Assembly (NCBI GenBank): GCA_037951105.1
Contig: JBAMJV010001794.1
Span: 1 to 64,000 of the forward strand
DNA length: 64,000 nucleotides
Reading direction: 5' to 3'
From: Echinarachnius parma
Lineage: Eukaryota > Echinodermata > Echinoidea > Clypeasteroida > Echinarachniidae
The notes beneath the pieces were generated by a model. The model did not search any database. It was not told the DNA's origin and saw only the letters and a list, made by a program, of their open reading frames with translations. Made by a program: the position numbers and the translations under genes. Below are positions 10,705 through 22,828 of this stretch, one piece after another; the stretch's first letter is position 1; every line of letters begins with the position of its first letter.

Positions 10705-13105
10705 ATGCATAGGCGCCGGAAGTGGGGTGGCAGGGGGCGGCCGCCCCCCCCCCCCCAATCCAAAAAGTGGGGGGGGGGGGGGGGGGGGGGCAAAACGCAA
10801 TTTTGCCCCCCCCAAAAAAAGCCCCCCCTCCCCCCCCCCCCCCCCAAAAAAAAAGAGTGGGAAAAAAAAAATCAAATGTATGAGCTGACGTTCAAAAACT
10901 AGTTTATACATCCATTTTCAATTTTCGCTGCTCAGTTTGTTGTAAACATCTGATGAGAGCATGGACATTTTATTCTTTTTGGGTTTAACTCGGATTCTAA
11001 ATTTCCTTCACAGGTATGGCATGAAGTGCACCAAATTGCACCATTTCAAGTTTATAAATGCAAAATCTTCCCCGTGGGAGGGGGATACCCCCTCCCAAAC
11101 CCTCCACCTCTGGCTCTGCCCAAGCCCGGTCGGTCGCATCGCTCCCTCGGGATTCGTTATTGCCTGTAGGCTATGTTGTTGGATCATACATGCGCCATAT
11201 GGTTCATGTTGGAACTATGTATGACACTAAATACAATATTTATGTGTGAGTTTGGGTGCATATTTATTAGTGCGTCAATTATTTGTTTTCTTCGTGAAAA
11301 ATATATCAAATCATAACACGCTTTCCCAGATACAGTTAATCTTAAGCCCGAATTTCCTATCTAGGTATGCACCAGATTGCACAATTTCATGTCCATAAAT
11401 GCAAGATCTTTCTTACTGTAGGATGGGGATACCCCTCCCAAACCCTCCCCCTCCCTCCCTGCACCAGTAGGCGCGCCGGGAGCAGTTTTGGATTGGGGGG
11501 GGGGGGCAAAACCCCAAGGGGGCTCACAATTTGTGTATGTAGGGGCTCATGCCCAACCACACTCTGGGTTGCCAACTTTGAGCCAGATGTGAGAGTGAGA
11601 CATTGCGAGGGAGCGAAGCGACTGAGCGGGGGGAGGGTGTGGGAGGGGGGTGTCCCCCCTCCCACGGTAGGCAGCTATTGCATTTTTGGACTTGAAATTG
11701 TGCAATCTGGTGCATACCTAGATAGGAAATTCGGCTGTATTTGGGAAAGCGTGATATGATCGACCAGAAAGTTTTAATATATTTTTCACGTAAAAAACAA
11801 ATAATTGACACACCAATAAATATGTACCCCAAAACACACAACAACATAAACCATAATTATGCAACATTATGTATGATCCAACAACACACAGCCAATAATG
11901 AGTCCCGAGGGAGCGAAGCGCCTGAGGGCTGGTGCAGGGAGGGAGGGGGAGGGTTTGGGAGGGGGTATCCCCCTCCCACGGTAAGAAAGATCTTGCATTT
12001 ATGGACTTGAAATTGTGCAATCTGGTGCATACCTAGATAGGAAATTCGGGCTTAAGATTAACTGTATCTGGGAAAGCGTGTTATGATTTGATATATTTTT
12101 CACGAAGAAAACAAATAATTGACGCACTAATAAATATGCACCCAAACTCACACATAAATATTGTATTTAGTGTCATACACAGTTCCAACATGAACCATAT
12201 GGCGCATGTATGATCCAACAACATGGTCTACAGGCAATAATGAATCCCGAGGGAGCGAAGCGACCGACCGGGCTTGGGCAGAGCCGGAGGGGGAGGGTTT
12301 GGGAGGGGGTATCCCCCTCCCACGGGGAAGATTTTGCATTTCTAAACTTGAAATGGTGCAATTTGGTGCACTTCATGCCATACCTGTGAAGGAAATTTAG
12401 AATCCGAGTTAAACAAAAAAATAATAAAATGTCTATGCTCTCATCTGATGTTTACAACAACCTGAGATAAACTGTTCGCGCGCGAAGCGCGCAGCGAAAA
12501 TTGAAAATGGATGTATAAACTAGTTTTTGAATGTCAGCTCATACATTTGATTTTGTCTTTCCCACTCTTTTTGGATTGGGGGGGGGGGGGGGGCGGCCGC
12601 CCCCCCCCCCCCCCTGCCACCCCACTTCCGGCGCCTATGTGCACCAGCCCACAGGCGCTTCGCTCCCTCGGGACTCATAATTGGCTGTGTGTTGTTGGAT
12701 CATACATAATGTTGCATAATTATGGTTTATGTTGTTGTGTGTGTGTTTTGGGGTACATATTTATTAGTGTGTCAATTATTTGTTTTCTACGTGAAAAATT
12801 TCGGGTCGATCAAATCATATCACGGTTTCCAAAATACAGCCGAATTTCCTATCTAGGTATGCACCAGATTGCACAATTTCAAGTCCAAAAATGCAAAAGC
12901 TCCCTACCGTGGGAGGGGGGACACCCCCCTCCCACACCCTCCCCCCGCTCAGTCGCTTCGCTCCCTCGCAATGTCTCACTCTCACATCTGGCTCAAAGTT
13001 GGCAACCCAGAGTGTGGTAGGACATGAGCCCCATCACACACAAATTGTGAGCCCCCTTGGGGTTTTGCCCCCCCAATCCAAAACTGCTTCCGGCGCGCCT
13101 GATCA
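10705..13105. repeat. Compound inverted repeat, order A-B-A'-B'
   Basis: Block A (about 10,705-11,465) is inverted as A' (about 11,930-12,646). Block B (about 11,466-11,936) is inverted as B' (about 12,640-13,105). Arms agree over hundreds of bases, including the unique words 'caccatatggttcatgttgg'-type in A and 'gagccagatgtgagagtgagac' in B. Each block contains one or two copies of the gagggggataccccctccc motif and long G/C runs. No open coding frame of note. Confidence 0.85.
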
Positions 13106-13169
13106 ATACAAACCAGATCAGGGCAGTGCCTCATAACTTCCCACTGGCAATTGACGTAACTAGTCTAAT

Positions 13170-14120
13170 GTATCGTGCCTTCGCAGAACTTTGTTGCGAT
13201 TGCAAGATCACGTGACAAAATTCTAGTACGGCCGGAACGACGTAGCAGCCGCCGATTTGTGTATAATGTCAATGGATCCTTTACTTCCTGGCATGATACC
13301 CGAAACTAAATGAAGATATTTATTCAAGAATATTAATTTCATGACACTTTCAGTGCTAATTATGCAAAGAGAACAACATCTGTCTAACATTTCCAAGAAA
13401 TTCGATAATTTCTGTCACATTGTAATGCAACAAACTGAATTTTAATGAACATATTTCGAAACTCGAATGCCACTTATAATCACACGGCTGGCGGCGCACT
13501 GCATTGCATGCAATCAAGCTGCATGGCAGTCCAAGCACTGTCTGCATTGTACCCGGGCCCCACCCGGGCCGTGCTATGTTTCGCTCGGGAAACTGATATG
13601 TAAGATAAATGAAGGGTAAGAATTGTCTTTGTATGGAAAAGCATTGAAATGTATTTTAGATATTCCATACTAAGGGGAAATCATATCAAGTTTGTCAGAA
13701 ATGAATACTAAGTAGTTAAATTTGGGTTTGATCGGGTTCTGGATTTCGTTCTGCATGAAATTTTACGAAACACAAAACAATTGCATATTGTTTGAGTGCA
13801 ATGTACGGCGCGGCAGGAAGAAAGGAGAGTAATTTTTGTCAATCAAAATCGAGTTGTATCCTTGAATTTTAAACAAACGATCGTATTCCTTGAATTATCT
13901 GAAAATGTATATTGTTCTCGATATATGTTAGGCAATGACAGTGTTATAGAGTTGATACTCATGAATAAATATCTTCATTTAGTTTCGGGTGTCATGTCAG
14001 GAAGTAAAGAGTCCATTGACATTATACACAAAGCGGCGGCTGCTACGTCGTTTGGCAATCCGGCCGTACTAGAATTTTGTCACGTGATCTTGCAATCGCA
14101 ACAACTGCGAAGGCAAAGTG
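13170..14120. repeat. Long inverted repeat with about 400 bp spacer
   Basis: Left arm 13,175-13,450 and right arm 13,850-14,116 are inverse copies: 'ttgcgattgcaagatcacg', 'aaattctagtacggccgga' and 'cccgaaactaaatgaagat' each recur reversed. Identity is high near the outer ends and falls inwards. A 142-codon frame (13,796-14,224) crosses the arm but resembles no protein family. Probably a fold-back DNA element. Confidence 0.8.
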
Positions 14121-14565
14121 CTGGTGATTATTTCGTTCCCTTGACCGTTTCAAATTTAAAGGGATCTAATAAAATTGTCAAAACTATATTTAAAAAAATA
14201 TTGATGATTATAGACGTTGGTTGATTATCTTTTGTATATTTTCCAGCTGGTGCCCATCGACTTCTCGTTTTTTCTGCAGGGTGTGATTTCTTATAGAACT
14301 ATGAATTCTCCATTTTGTAGTAATAATTGTTACGAGTATTGATTGATTTATTGTTGTGTGGAGCGCCGCCCCGCCACCTGATGAAGTCCCACGGAAGAAT
14401 AGAAAGCTGCACCGTTTACTAGACAGACACATCCATCTTGTTATGGGGGTCTATTATGACGTCATACTATCTACCCCCATCGCGATAGAGAACGGGTGAG
14501 AACAAAAAATCGTCAAAGAACCCTCGAAACATTGGCTGATTTTTTGGACTAATCGTTTACGTGCC
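14121..14565. other. Intergenic flank of the LTR element
   Basis: Contains a one-ended match to TIR family B at about 14,157 (TTTAAAGGGATCTAATAAAA) and no coding signal. The last five bases, GTGCC (14,561-14,565), are the left target-site copy of the LTR element. Confidence 0.5.
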
Positions 14566-14727
14566 TGTTGTGTTGATGTTATATACATGTAGTCTGGAAA
14601 GAGACTAGCAACCAAGAGTCTGGAGTGCAGACTATGAGAAGTTTCGAGAATAAAGTTATCTCAAGATGACCTGAATTCCAGTGTCAAAATGCATCCTTAT
14701 TTTATGCTTACTACTGAGGATACAACA
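14566..14727 (+). repeat. Left LTR of the Ty3/gypsy element
   Basis: 162 bp, beginning TGTTGTGTTGATG and ending GGATACAACA, i.e. TG...CA with a short TGTTG/CAACA inverse. It includes AATAAAG, a possible polyadenylation signal. It matches the right LTR along its length. Confidence 0.95.
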
Positions 14728-15933
14728 TAATTTTGGCGACGAGGATGGCGAGTTTGCAACCTCCGCCATCATTTCTTGCTACTCCGGGTTCTCCAGCTAT
14801 TCCATGGAAGCAATGGAAAGGACTTTTCGAGACATATTTGCTTGCCAGTGGAGCGACAAGGTTTGCCGACGAACGGAAACGTGCATTGCTACTACACTGT
14901 CTGGGCCCGGAAGGACCACGCCTGCGTCGCGATGTACACTAGCGAATGGGAAACTGTATGGCCAAGTATGCCCAAGTATGCCCAAAAGTCACACTGCCGT
15001 ATAGCAGTAGTGACTTCACTAACCCCCGTTTTTTTTTTGTAGCACTGTATATGACGTTAAATTAATCACTGTGTGTTTTTTTATTTTCTCACCAAACTTT
15101 GCAGATCGTGCTAGATGACAGGTTTAAAATCCTCCATTTGGAGGCGTCACGTTGCCCCTAGCTAAATTGAAATGGGCTACAATTTTATTCGTTGGTCCTG
15201 AAATGCACGTCAATCCAGCATCACCGCACACGTAATAATGGCGTTCACCGTGTAGCTAGCGCAAATTGTATTACGTCATCAATCATACGAACTTGTTTTG
15301 GTCGGAAGCAAGGCTCATCATCAACTGTTAAAACTGCAAAGTAAAAATGTATAATTTAATTTAATGTGTGTACGTTTTTTCATAAAAAATAAATATATTC
15401 CATCGTATTTTATTTAATTCTATTCAAAAATCAGTCGTTACAATTTTTAAATCCATATTCTTTAAAAGTTTGAAAAACAACAATTCGCAAGCAAAATACG
15501 GTAGTTTCATCTCAAGCGCACTCAGTGGCACACACTTTATTTCCGATTTGACAGGCATACAATAATGTGCGTAAGTAATTTACAACGTATCAATTCATGG
15601 CTGGACGAAGACTACCTAACGAAAGGTCATTTCAGCAACACACTTTTCACGGTACTTCCGTCGCAAGCGTGTGCGATGATCAGCGCTCGACGCGACTGCA
15701 TGGCAAATGAACGTGAAATATTGGCTGATTCATAGCAAGAAAAGTGGGTAAGTATCAAAAACACATCTTTCAATGATTTAATTTCACCTTATAGATTACA
15801 AATTTCATGTCATAAGTGGAATGAATGAACGGGGAGAAACCCTACCTTACGTTTTGATGTAGGTGGGGATGTGGGTACCTGTATAGGTACCCACATGTAA
15901 TGGGGATGGGAAGGACAGCGTGTATTCCACACG

Positions 15934-18900
15934 TTGCCTGCGATTGCGGTGGAAGGTGCGGACGATGTCGATTCGTATGCAGCAGCGGTCCAACGATTGA
16001 ACGGACATTTCACACCAGCGATCAACGTTGTGTCGGAGCGATACAGATTTCGGCAACGCGGACAACGACATGATGAAGGAGTGGAAAGTTATGTAAGTGC
16101 ACTTCGAGCATTATCAATTAACTGTGCATTTGGTGATATGCTGGATGAGTTTGTTCGTGATCAATTGGTGGAAAAGACTAATTCAGAGCGAATACGTGAA
16201 CGGTTGTTAACGGAGCCGGCCCTGACGTTACAATCTGCAGTAACGATTGCACGACAAATGGAGTCAGCAGTCAGGGATGCAAGAGAACTTGAGTCTTCCG
16301 CCACTGCTACTGGCATTAATCGACTCCATCAGCAGAAACCTCGCTCAAAGTCGAAATTTCCAAGTACAAAGAAAAATGTGAAACAGAACAATAACTCAAC
16401 TGCAGTGTGCTTCAGATGTGGCAGTAAGGGACATAAAGCTAATGATCCTGTATGCAAAGCCAGAAATGTCACTTGCTCATCCTGCAACAAAATGGGACAT
16501 TATGCGAGAGTATGCAAGTCAACGCCGGTACGTACAATACAAGAGCGTGTGCAGAGTAGTGATGACAATGTGCAAATTTTGAATGTCAATCAAAACAACA
16601 TCATGTGTCCAGTGACGCTGAATGGAACTGTACGAGTACACATGATTTTTGATACCGGTTCTCCAGTAACCTTGCTTCCGGCAGCCGTGTTTGATGAACA
16701 TTTTGGGAATGACGTGCTCGAAGCCATTCCTGACTCAGTTTCATTTGTGACATACCTCCACGAGCCCATACCTACACGTGGGTTGATCAGGACACAAGTT
16801 GCATTTGGGGACTCAGTCGTCGCAGAGGGCACCATCTACATAGTGGAAAGCGGTGAGCCAATCCTAGGAAGGGATTTGATTTCTGCCCTTGGACTTACGC
16901 TGAAGGACAATGTGATTCAAAGCATAAATCCTACATCTACTACTACATCCATACCAGCCAGTTACCCGGCACTCTTCAGGGAAGGCGCTGGTATCGCCAA
17001 AGGGTTTGCGCATAGAGTGCAAATCAAACCAGGTGCCTGTCCGGTTCAACAAAAACTACGCCGACTACCGTTTGCAGTGAGAGAAAAGGTATCACTAGAA
17101 TTGCAACACTTGGAGGAGAGTGATATCATTGAGAAGATCGACGCCAGCGAGTGGGTATCGCCACTGGTGGTTGCATACAAGAAGTCGGGGGATATCAGAC
17201 TGTGTATTGACTTGCGTGAGGTCAATAAGGCGATTGTGGTCGACAAATATCCCCTGCCTCACATCCAAGAACTTCTCGCAGAGTTGAGGGACAGTGCCAT
17301 TTTCAGTACATTGGACTTAACATCTGCTTACCACCAGCTACTACTGCATGAAGAATCCAGAGATCTGACCGCCTTTATAACTCATGAAGGGTTATTTCGC
17401 TTCAAGCGGGTGTGCTTCGGTCTAGCTTCAGCTCCGTCAGCCTTCCAGAAGCTGATGTCTTCATGCTTGGCAGGATTGCCAGGTGTTCAGTGCTACCTGG
17501 ATGATGTCGTCATTTACGGAAAGACGCTTGAGGAGCACGATGCACACCTTGCCGCAGTCCTGAAGAAGTTGCAAGACGTCGGATTGACACTGAACCAGCA
17601 GAAGTGTCAGTTCCGAGTCAAATCCATCCGTTTCCTGGGTCACATGATCTCCGCAGATGGTCTCCATCCTGATCCTCTGCGCGTTGATGATATTCTCAAG
17701 ACCCCTGCTCCTGAAGATCTGGCTAGCCTACGTTCCTTCATTGGCCTTGCGTCGTATTACGCCAGATTCATTCCTGATTACGCTACAGTCATTGAACCGA
17801 TGAGAGCGATGACACGCAAGGATGCTGTGTTCGAGTGGACTCCAGCAGTACAGCAAGCATTCGATTGCGTAAAACAGGAGATTGCAACTGCTACGGTGCT
17901 CCATCTGTTCAATCCGGATCTGCCGACAATCGTGGAAACAGACGCATCTGCCTACGGTCTGGGTGCTGTATTGCTACAGGTAAAGAATGGCCATGAGTTC
18001 CCAGTCGCGTTTGCGTCAAGAAAACTGTCCGCCGCGGAACGAAACTACTCCGTTGGCGAAAAAGAAGCGTTAGCGTGTGTGTGGGCCAGCGAGAAGTGGT
18101 TTACCTACCTATGGGGACGACACTTCACGTTACGTACTGATCACCAGTCCCTGTGTACGCTGTTATCGTCTCGAGGTACAGGACGTCAGAGTATGCGCAT
18201 TGCTAGATGGTCTACACGGCTGATGCGATTCAACTACACCGCAGAGTACAAGCCTGGACATCGCAATGTCGTCGCAGATGCACTGTCGCGATTACCACAA
18301 CCTACCGCAGATGTCATAGAGGATGATGATCACGAAGTGGTAATCCAGATGGTCAATGCCGTTTTCGCTGAAGCTACAGTTTCAAAAGCAGAGATTCAAG
18401 CGGCTACTGCTTCTGATCAAGTTCTGCAAGAGGTGATCGCGCAAGTTTCGCGAGGATGGTCCAAAGCCGCACTGAAAAACGACGCGCTGAAACCATTCTA
18501 CATGGTTCGAGATGAGCTAGCTGTGCTGGACAACTGCTTGTTCCGAGGAGACAGGCTTGTCGTTCCTTCAGCCTGTTGTTCAACCTTGATCGCAGCCGCT
18601 CATTCCGCTCATCAGGATATCGTACGCACCAAACAACGATTGCGGGAGTTGTATTGGTGGCCTCGCTTGGATAAGATGGTTGAAGAATCCATCCGAGAGT
18701 GCTTCGCATGTCAGGCTAGTGATAAGGTCGCGAAAACGAGAGATACACCGCTACAGCCAGTACCCTTGCCGCCCGGTCCTTGGCAAAAGTTAGGTATCGA
18801 TATCACTGGTCCGTTCAATTCTACACGCGATTGCAAATACGCGATAGTTCTGATTGATTACTACAGCAAATGGGTAGAAATAGCATTTGTTTCTGATATC

Positions 18901-19542
18901 ACATCTAGGTCAGTGATCGCATTCTTGTCGCAAATCTTCGCACGAGAAGGATTGCCCGAAGAAATTGTGTCGGACAACGGCACGCAATTTGTTTCAGCTG
19001 AATTCGAAGCATTCCTCGCGCAGATGAAGATTCGTCATCTGAAGTCATCTCTCTACTATCCAAGAGCGAATGGAGAGGTGGAGAGATGGAACCGCGTGCT
19101 GAAGCAAACTTTGCAGATAGCGAAGAATACCGGAACGCCATGGAAAGATTCCGCCGTCCAACTGCTCATGGCGTATAGATCGACTCCGCATGCAACTACA
19201 GGGGCGTCTCCGGCGGAACTGCTACATGGGAGGAGGATGGTGACCCCGGTCAATATTCGTGGATTCCAGGAGAAAGCTGACGATGCCGACATTCGTGCGC
19301 GTGTCAAGAAAAATCAAGAAAAGTCGCGAATATACACCAACCGCAAGCGAGGGGCGAAAGAGCCCACATTCTGTGTGGGTGATTGGGTACGCGTAAAGTC
19401 AGGTGGACCTGGAAAGCGTGCCAAATTTGGGGCACGACAACAAATCGTTGCACAGAAAGGTCCGTACACCTTTGTGCTCGATGATAAACGTGTATGGAAC
19501 GCATCGAAACTCACGTTTTCTCGTGAGCGAAGGGAGAGATAA
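15934..19542 (+). CDS. Ty3/gypsy Gag-Pol polyprotein segment (fossil element)
   Basis: A single frame holds the end of gag, then two zinc knuckles (about residues 158-195), an aspartic protease with an FDTGSP motif (about 230-320), reverse transcriptase with YLDDV (about 390-570), RNase H with ETDAS (about 660-780), and integrase with an HHCC-like zinc module and DDE core (about 880-1,100). This domain order, RT-RH-IN, defines Ty3/gypsy. It acts in reverse transcription and integration of the element itself and is not a host gene. No envelope-like frame follows. Confidence 0.93.
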   Translation: MPAIAVEGADDVDSYAAAVQRLNGHFTPAINVVSERYRFRQRGQRHDEGVESYVSALRALSINCAFGDMLDEFVRDQLVEKTNSERIRERLLTEPALTLQSAVTIARQMESAVRDARELESSATATGINRLHQQKPRSKSKFPSTKKNVKQNNNSTAVCFRCGSKGHKANDPVCKARNVTCSSCNKMGHYARVCKSTPVRTIQERVQSSDDNVQILNVNQNNIMCPVTLNGTVRVHMIFDTGSPVTLLPAAVFDEHFGNDVLEAIPDSVSFVTYLHEPIPTRGLIRTQVAFGDSVVAEGTIYIVESGEPILGRDLISALGLTLKDNVIQSINPTSTTTSIPASYPALFREGAGIAKGFAHRVQIKPGACPVQQKLRRLPFAVREKVSLELQHLEESDIIEKIDASEWVSPLVVAYKKSGDIRLCIDLREVNKAIVVDKYPLPHIQELLAELRDSAIFSTLDLTSAYHQLLLHEESRDLTAFITHEGLFRFKRVCFGLASAPSAFQKLMSSCLAGLPGVQCYLDDVVIYGKTLEEHDAHLAAVLKKLQDVGLTLNQQKCQFRVKSIRFLGHMISADGLHPDPLRVDDILKTPAPEDLASLRSFIGLASYYARFIPDYATVIEPMRAMTRKDAVFEWTPAVQQAFDCVKQEIATATVLHLFNPDLPTIVETDASAYGLGAVLLQVKNGHEFPVAFASRKLSAAERNYSVGEKEALACVWASEKWFTYLWGRHFTLRTDHQSLCTLLSSRGTGRQSMRIARWSTRLMRFNYTAEYKPGHRNVVADALSRLPQPTADVIEDDDHEVVIQMVNAVFAEATVSKAEIQAATASDQVLQEVIAQVSRGWSKAALKNDALKPFYMVRDELAVLDNCLFRGDRLVVPSACCSTLIAAAHSAHQDIVRTKQRLRELYWWPRLDKMVEESIRECFACQASDKVAKTRDTPLQPVPLPPGPWQKLGIDITGPFNSTRDCKYAIVLIDYYSKWVEIAFVSDITSRSVIAFLSQIFAREGLPEEIVSDNGTQFVSAEFEAFLAQMKIRHLKSSLYYPRANGEVERWNRVLKQTLQIAKNTGTPWKDSAVQLLMAYRSTPHATTGASPAELLHGRRMVTPVNIRGFQEKADDADIRARVKKNQEKSRIYTNRKRGAKEPTFCVGDWVRVKSGGPGKRAKFGARQQIVAQKGPYTFVLDDKRVWNASKLTFSRERRER

Positions 19543-20306
19543 ATGAGATTCTTTCCAAAGACAAAAACTGATAAGGAGCAACAAATAAATAAAGGACAAT
19601 GTGAATTGTTGTACTTATACTTGAAAGAAAGATACTTTAACATTTAAGTTATAGTAAATGATGGTTACAAGAAGTAACATTTTATTTCATGCAGATTTGT
19701 TAATGGGTTTAATGGTAATTTAAGATAAACCAGACGGTATTGCAAAAATACATTTTGCTTTAATAGTACACTTACTTTGATGGTTAAAGGTTACCATGAG
19801 AAGTTCATGTTTGATTTGATTTTGTGGACATAAATATTATGCTTTAAATTACACTTTCAGTATGTTCATGCAAGTACAAGTTTAGCAAGTACTGAATTTT
19901 GGTTTTGAAGAAACAAACAGTTATTCTTATTGTTATACATTTAGTTACTTGAACCAGAATATATTATTGTATATGAAAGAAATACTATGTAAGTTATGCT
20001 TGAAACACAAGTACATGCTAAATGATGTTACTCATTGGAACTTCATAATTTTGAAATTATTACTGAGCTAATTACCACAATATCCATGATTCATTTATTG
20101 CTATATCACTTATGCCTTATACATACAGGCTTTACTCTGGTTGAATATGAAAATGCAACTCTGGAAAAGTACAACTGATTATTATGATATTCTTGCTTTA
20201 ATTACTGCTACAACCAATTACACTTATCAGTATACCTTTTAAAGTAATGATTGCACATGTTTTGAAATGTACAGTTATGCATGTAACTTTAAAAGGAGAG
20301 AGGAAA

Positions 20307-20468
20307 TGTTGTGTTGATGTTATATACATGTAGTCTGGAAAGAGACTAGCAACCAAGAGTCTGGAGTGCAGACTATGAGAAGTTTCGAGAATAAAGTTAT
20401 CTCAAGATGACCTGAATTCCAGTGTCAAAATGCATCCTTATTTTATGCTTACTACTGAGGATACAACA
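20307..20468 (+). repeat. Right LTR of the Ty3/gypsy element
   Basis: 162 bp, same sequence as 14,566-14,727, preceded by the purine-rich AAAAGGAGAGAGGAAA expected of a polypurine tract. The 760 bp between the pol frame and this LTR has no recognisable coding content. Confidence 0.95.
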
Positions 20469-20853
20469 GTGCCTTTGCAGTTCTTCCATCGCATTGCATG
20501 ATAGGACAGTTAGTAAGATGGTACGGAAGTTCGCTCAAAGTTTTCTGCATGCTAGTACCACCAATCTATCGATGGCTAGTACTAGATTATGTGTATGCAC
20601 TCAGCACGTAACTGAGAATGTCGCCCAAAACTAAGCGAATAAATTTGCTAATGAATATCAACCTCATGAATTTTCCAGTGCAAACTATAAAAAGAGGACA
20701 ATAATTATACCTGTCTTATCATTTTCTAACACGTATGTTCTCGCACACAACACTTAATTGACGCCACCACGCACTGCACGAATGAATAGGCCGAAACGAA
20801 ACGCTGAAATTGTTGCTTGCTGATAATTAAGTGCATAGTTCCAATCACTTCTA

Positions 20854-21017
20854 GGCCCCGTTGCAGAAAGAGATACAATCGATTGTAAGTACCGATTCAT
20901 CGTAAGTCAGAAAATTTACGCGTTTCAACCAATCAAATTTGCGAATCTAGAACACGTGATCTGACTTACGATTAATTGCAAATTACAATCGATTGTATCT
21001 CTTTCTGCAACGGGGCC
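20854..21017. mobile_element. 164 bp fold-back MITE
   Basis: GGCCCCGTTGCAGAAAGAG... is inverted at the other end as ...CTTTCTGCAACGGGGCC, and inverse copies of ACAATCGATTGTA occur in both arms, giving arms of about 40 bp. It lies in a segment that is distantly repeated at about 32,770-32,930 ('gtatcactaataa', 'cactggaggctgccatgtt'). Confidence 0.85.
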
Positions 21018-21202
21018 CTGGTCGTATATTATTTCTTGAGTATCACTAATAACGGAAATATTCAATGTTTTTTTAAACCACCATCAACTGTTTTGACTGA
21101 CCACTGGAGGCTGCCATGTTATCTAAAAGTACTGGTACCACATAAAACAAATTCTGCACTCATCAGTTACAGCTTGCGAAAATTCCAGCGTTTCATTTGC
21201 CT

Positions 21203-22184
21203 TTAAGGGGCCCAGTGGGGTATTCATTTTTTTTCCCACCAAAATGAAGATTTGTATCTTAAAATGATCCATGGATTCTAAGCTTTAAGAAAATACATAC
21301 ATTGTGGGGTAGAGGGTAGCTATTAAAAGGACAAATTAAGGATTTCGTTATCAATGTTGTACCTTTTGGGGGCCGAAAGTGATTATTTTCTGGCTTAGAT
21401 TGGGGATTTTTAATTGTACTTTTCATAAATAGACCAAATAAAATTGTCCCAAATCAAAATTTTTACCATCCAAATAGGGTTTCCCCTTTTTTAGAGTGAT
21501 GCAGCAACATCTAATGTCATGCAGAAAATAAACATGGCAGTTTATAGGTGATTAACATACCCTAAACTTCCATTGAACCAACTACCGACTATTTATCCCG
21601 CTATGTTCCTATATTTTTTTATGTCACATTTATCAAACAAATATCAATATTGTATATGACCTTTCAAGCTCATTTGCCGAAAATCAGATTGTTTAGACTA
21701 AAATTCTAAAAACTTGAAAAGTATTCACTCAAATTCAATGAAATTTGGAGAGATTGTTCATTTTTCTGAGATGAAGAGAATAATGGTGGCTTTTAGAGGT
21801 ATCTCTACATTTCTGATTTTTTTTTTTTAATTTTGATTTCAGTAGGAAGATGGATGAATATTAGAAAAAGCCACCATTAGTTTGTTTGTCTATCACTGTA
21901 GTTTCTATGTTTACATTAACAAAGATGTATACCCCTACAATTTTTAGAAGATGCGATTTGAATGATGGCATGTCAATTTTTTTATTTTTTTATTTGTTCA
22001 ATATATTTGCCTTTTGAGCTCTTATTTTAAGTCCTATTGTCTGTTTACTTTTTTGGATTCCTCACATTCTCAGCTTTCCAGCAGTATATGGTTTGTAGGG
22101 GGTAGCTTCAATAGTTTGAAAGATATTCATGATTCCGTGAAAGTGCGCGAAAATGGCAAATAATACCCCACTGGGCCCCTTAAG
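21203..22184. mobile_element. 974 bp TIR element in TTAA
   Basis: TTAA then GGGGCCCAGTGGGGTATT; the far end is the exact inverse AATACCCCACTGGGCCCC then TTAA. The interior is AT-rich with no protein similarity. Non-autonomous, piggyBac-like by its target site. Confidence 0.88.
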
Positions 22185-22189
22185 TAATA

Positions 22190-22335
22190 CCTACTGGAAT
22201 GCTACCCAGGGAGTGGAGAGAGTGCAAAATAATTGCTGGATTGATTGTGGGAGTGTATCCAATGACAAAGGTAATAATGTGAAATGCAGGTCCCTCTGGG
22301 AGAGCGCTGCAAAATTACTTAAGAGGCTAGCCTGG
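22190..22335 (+). repeat. SINE-like repeat fragment
   Basis: 'tggaatgctacccagggagtggagagagtgc...gtgtatccaatgacaaaggtaataatgtgaa' parallels the SINE inserted in the LINE at 47,632-47,820. This copy is more diverged and lacks the ATT-rich tail. Confidence 0.6.
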
Positions 22336-22469
22336 ATAAATAAATTTAAGCAAAAAAAAATGCTTTATGCCCCGTTCCTTTGATGCAAATATCCTGGAGC
22401 CTATGCAAAAGTGTCTTTCCACAAGACATTAGATCCACATTAGCTGCTCCAATCCCAAGAGCAGTACAT

Positions 22470-22782
22470 TTAAAGGGATCTAGTAACATTGTCCAAATCC
22501 CCAAAATCCAATGCGGGAATTCTCCCGGTTCCCTCATACCATCAACAATAGAAGCATGGGACAGGTTTTTTTGTATTATCCACTGGATAGTCCTAACCCA
22601 TGTACAAAGTCAGTGCAACGAGAATATCGCTTTGCATTTTTGCTCATTACTTGGCCATAATATTATGTCCCATTTAACTTTAAACTTTCACACAATGCCC
22701 AGTGGACATATCAGATAACAATATACTTTGTATCATCCACACATCACTTTTTGCACATGTCAAAGTTACTAGATCCCTTTAA
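22470..22782 (+). mobile_element. TTAA-flanked TIR element, family B
   Basis: TTAA, then AGGGATCTAGTAACATTGTC; the other end is CAAAGTTACTAGATCCCT then TTAA. The interior ('catttttgctcattacttggc', 'ttcacacaatgcc') matches the family B copies at 40,937 and 53,418. Confidence 0.85.
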
Positions 22783-22828
22783 ATTAAGGTACCCGACGTT
22801 AATTTCATCCAATGTCACAGTTGCTTGG

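Larger units (their letters stand above)
14566..20468 (+). mobile_element. Ty3/gypsy (Metaviridae) LTR retrotransposon
   Basis: Complete in outline: left LTR 14,566-14,727, a primer-binding-like TTTTGGCGACGAGG just inside it, a gag-pol region, a purine tract (about 20,291-20,306) and right LTR 20,307-20,468. GTGCC flanks both ends (14,561-14,565 and 20,469-20,473). The two 162 bp LTRs read the same throughout, so the insertion is recent. The gag side carries about 1 kb of unrelated inserted sequence, so I count about one break; the pol part looks whole. Confidence 0.95.

Noticed and set aside
13796-14224. 142-codon open frame
   Set aside because: Lies across one arm of a long inverted repeat and the start of a TIR fragment; no conserved motif.
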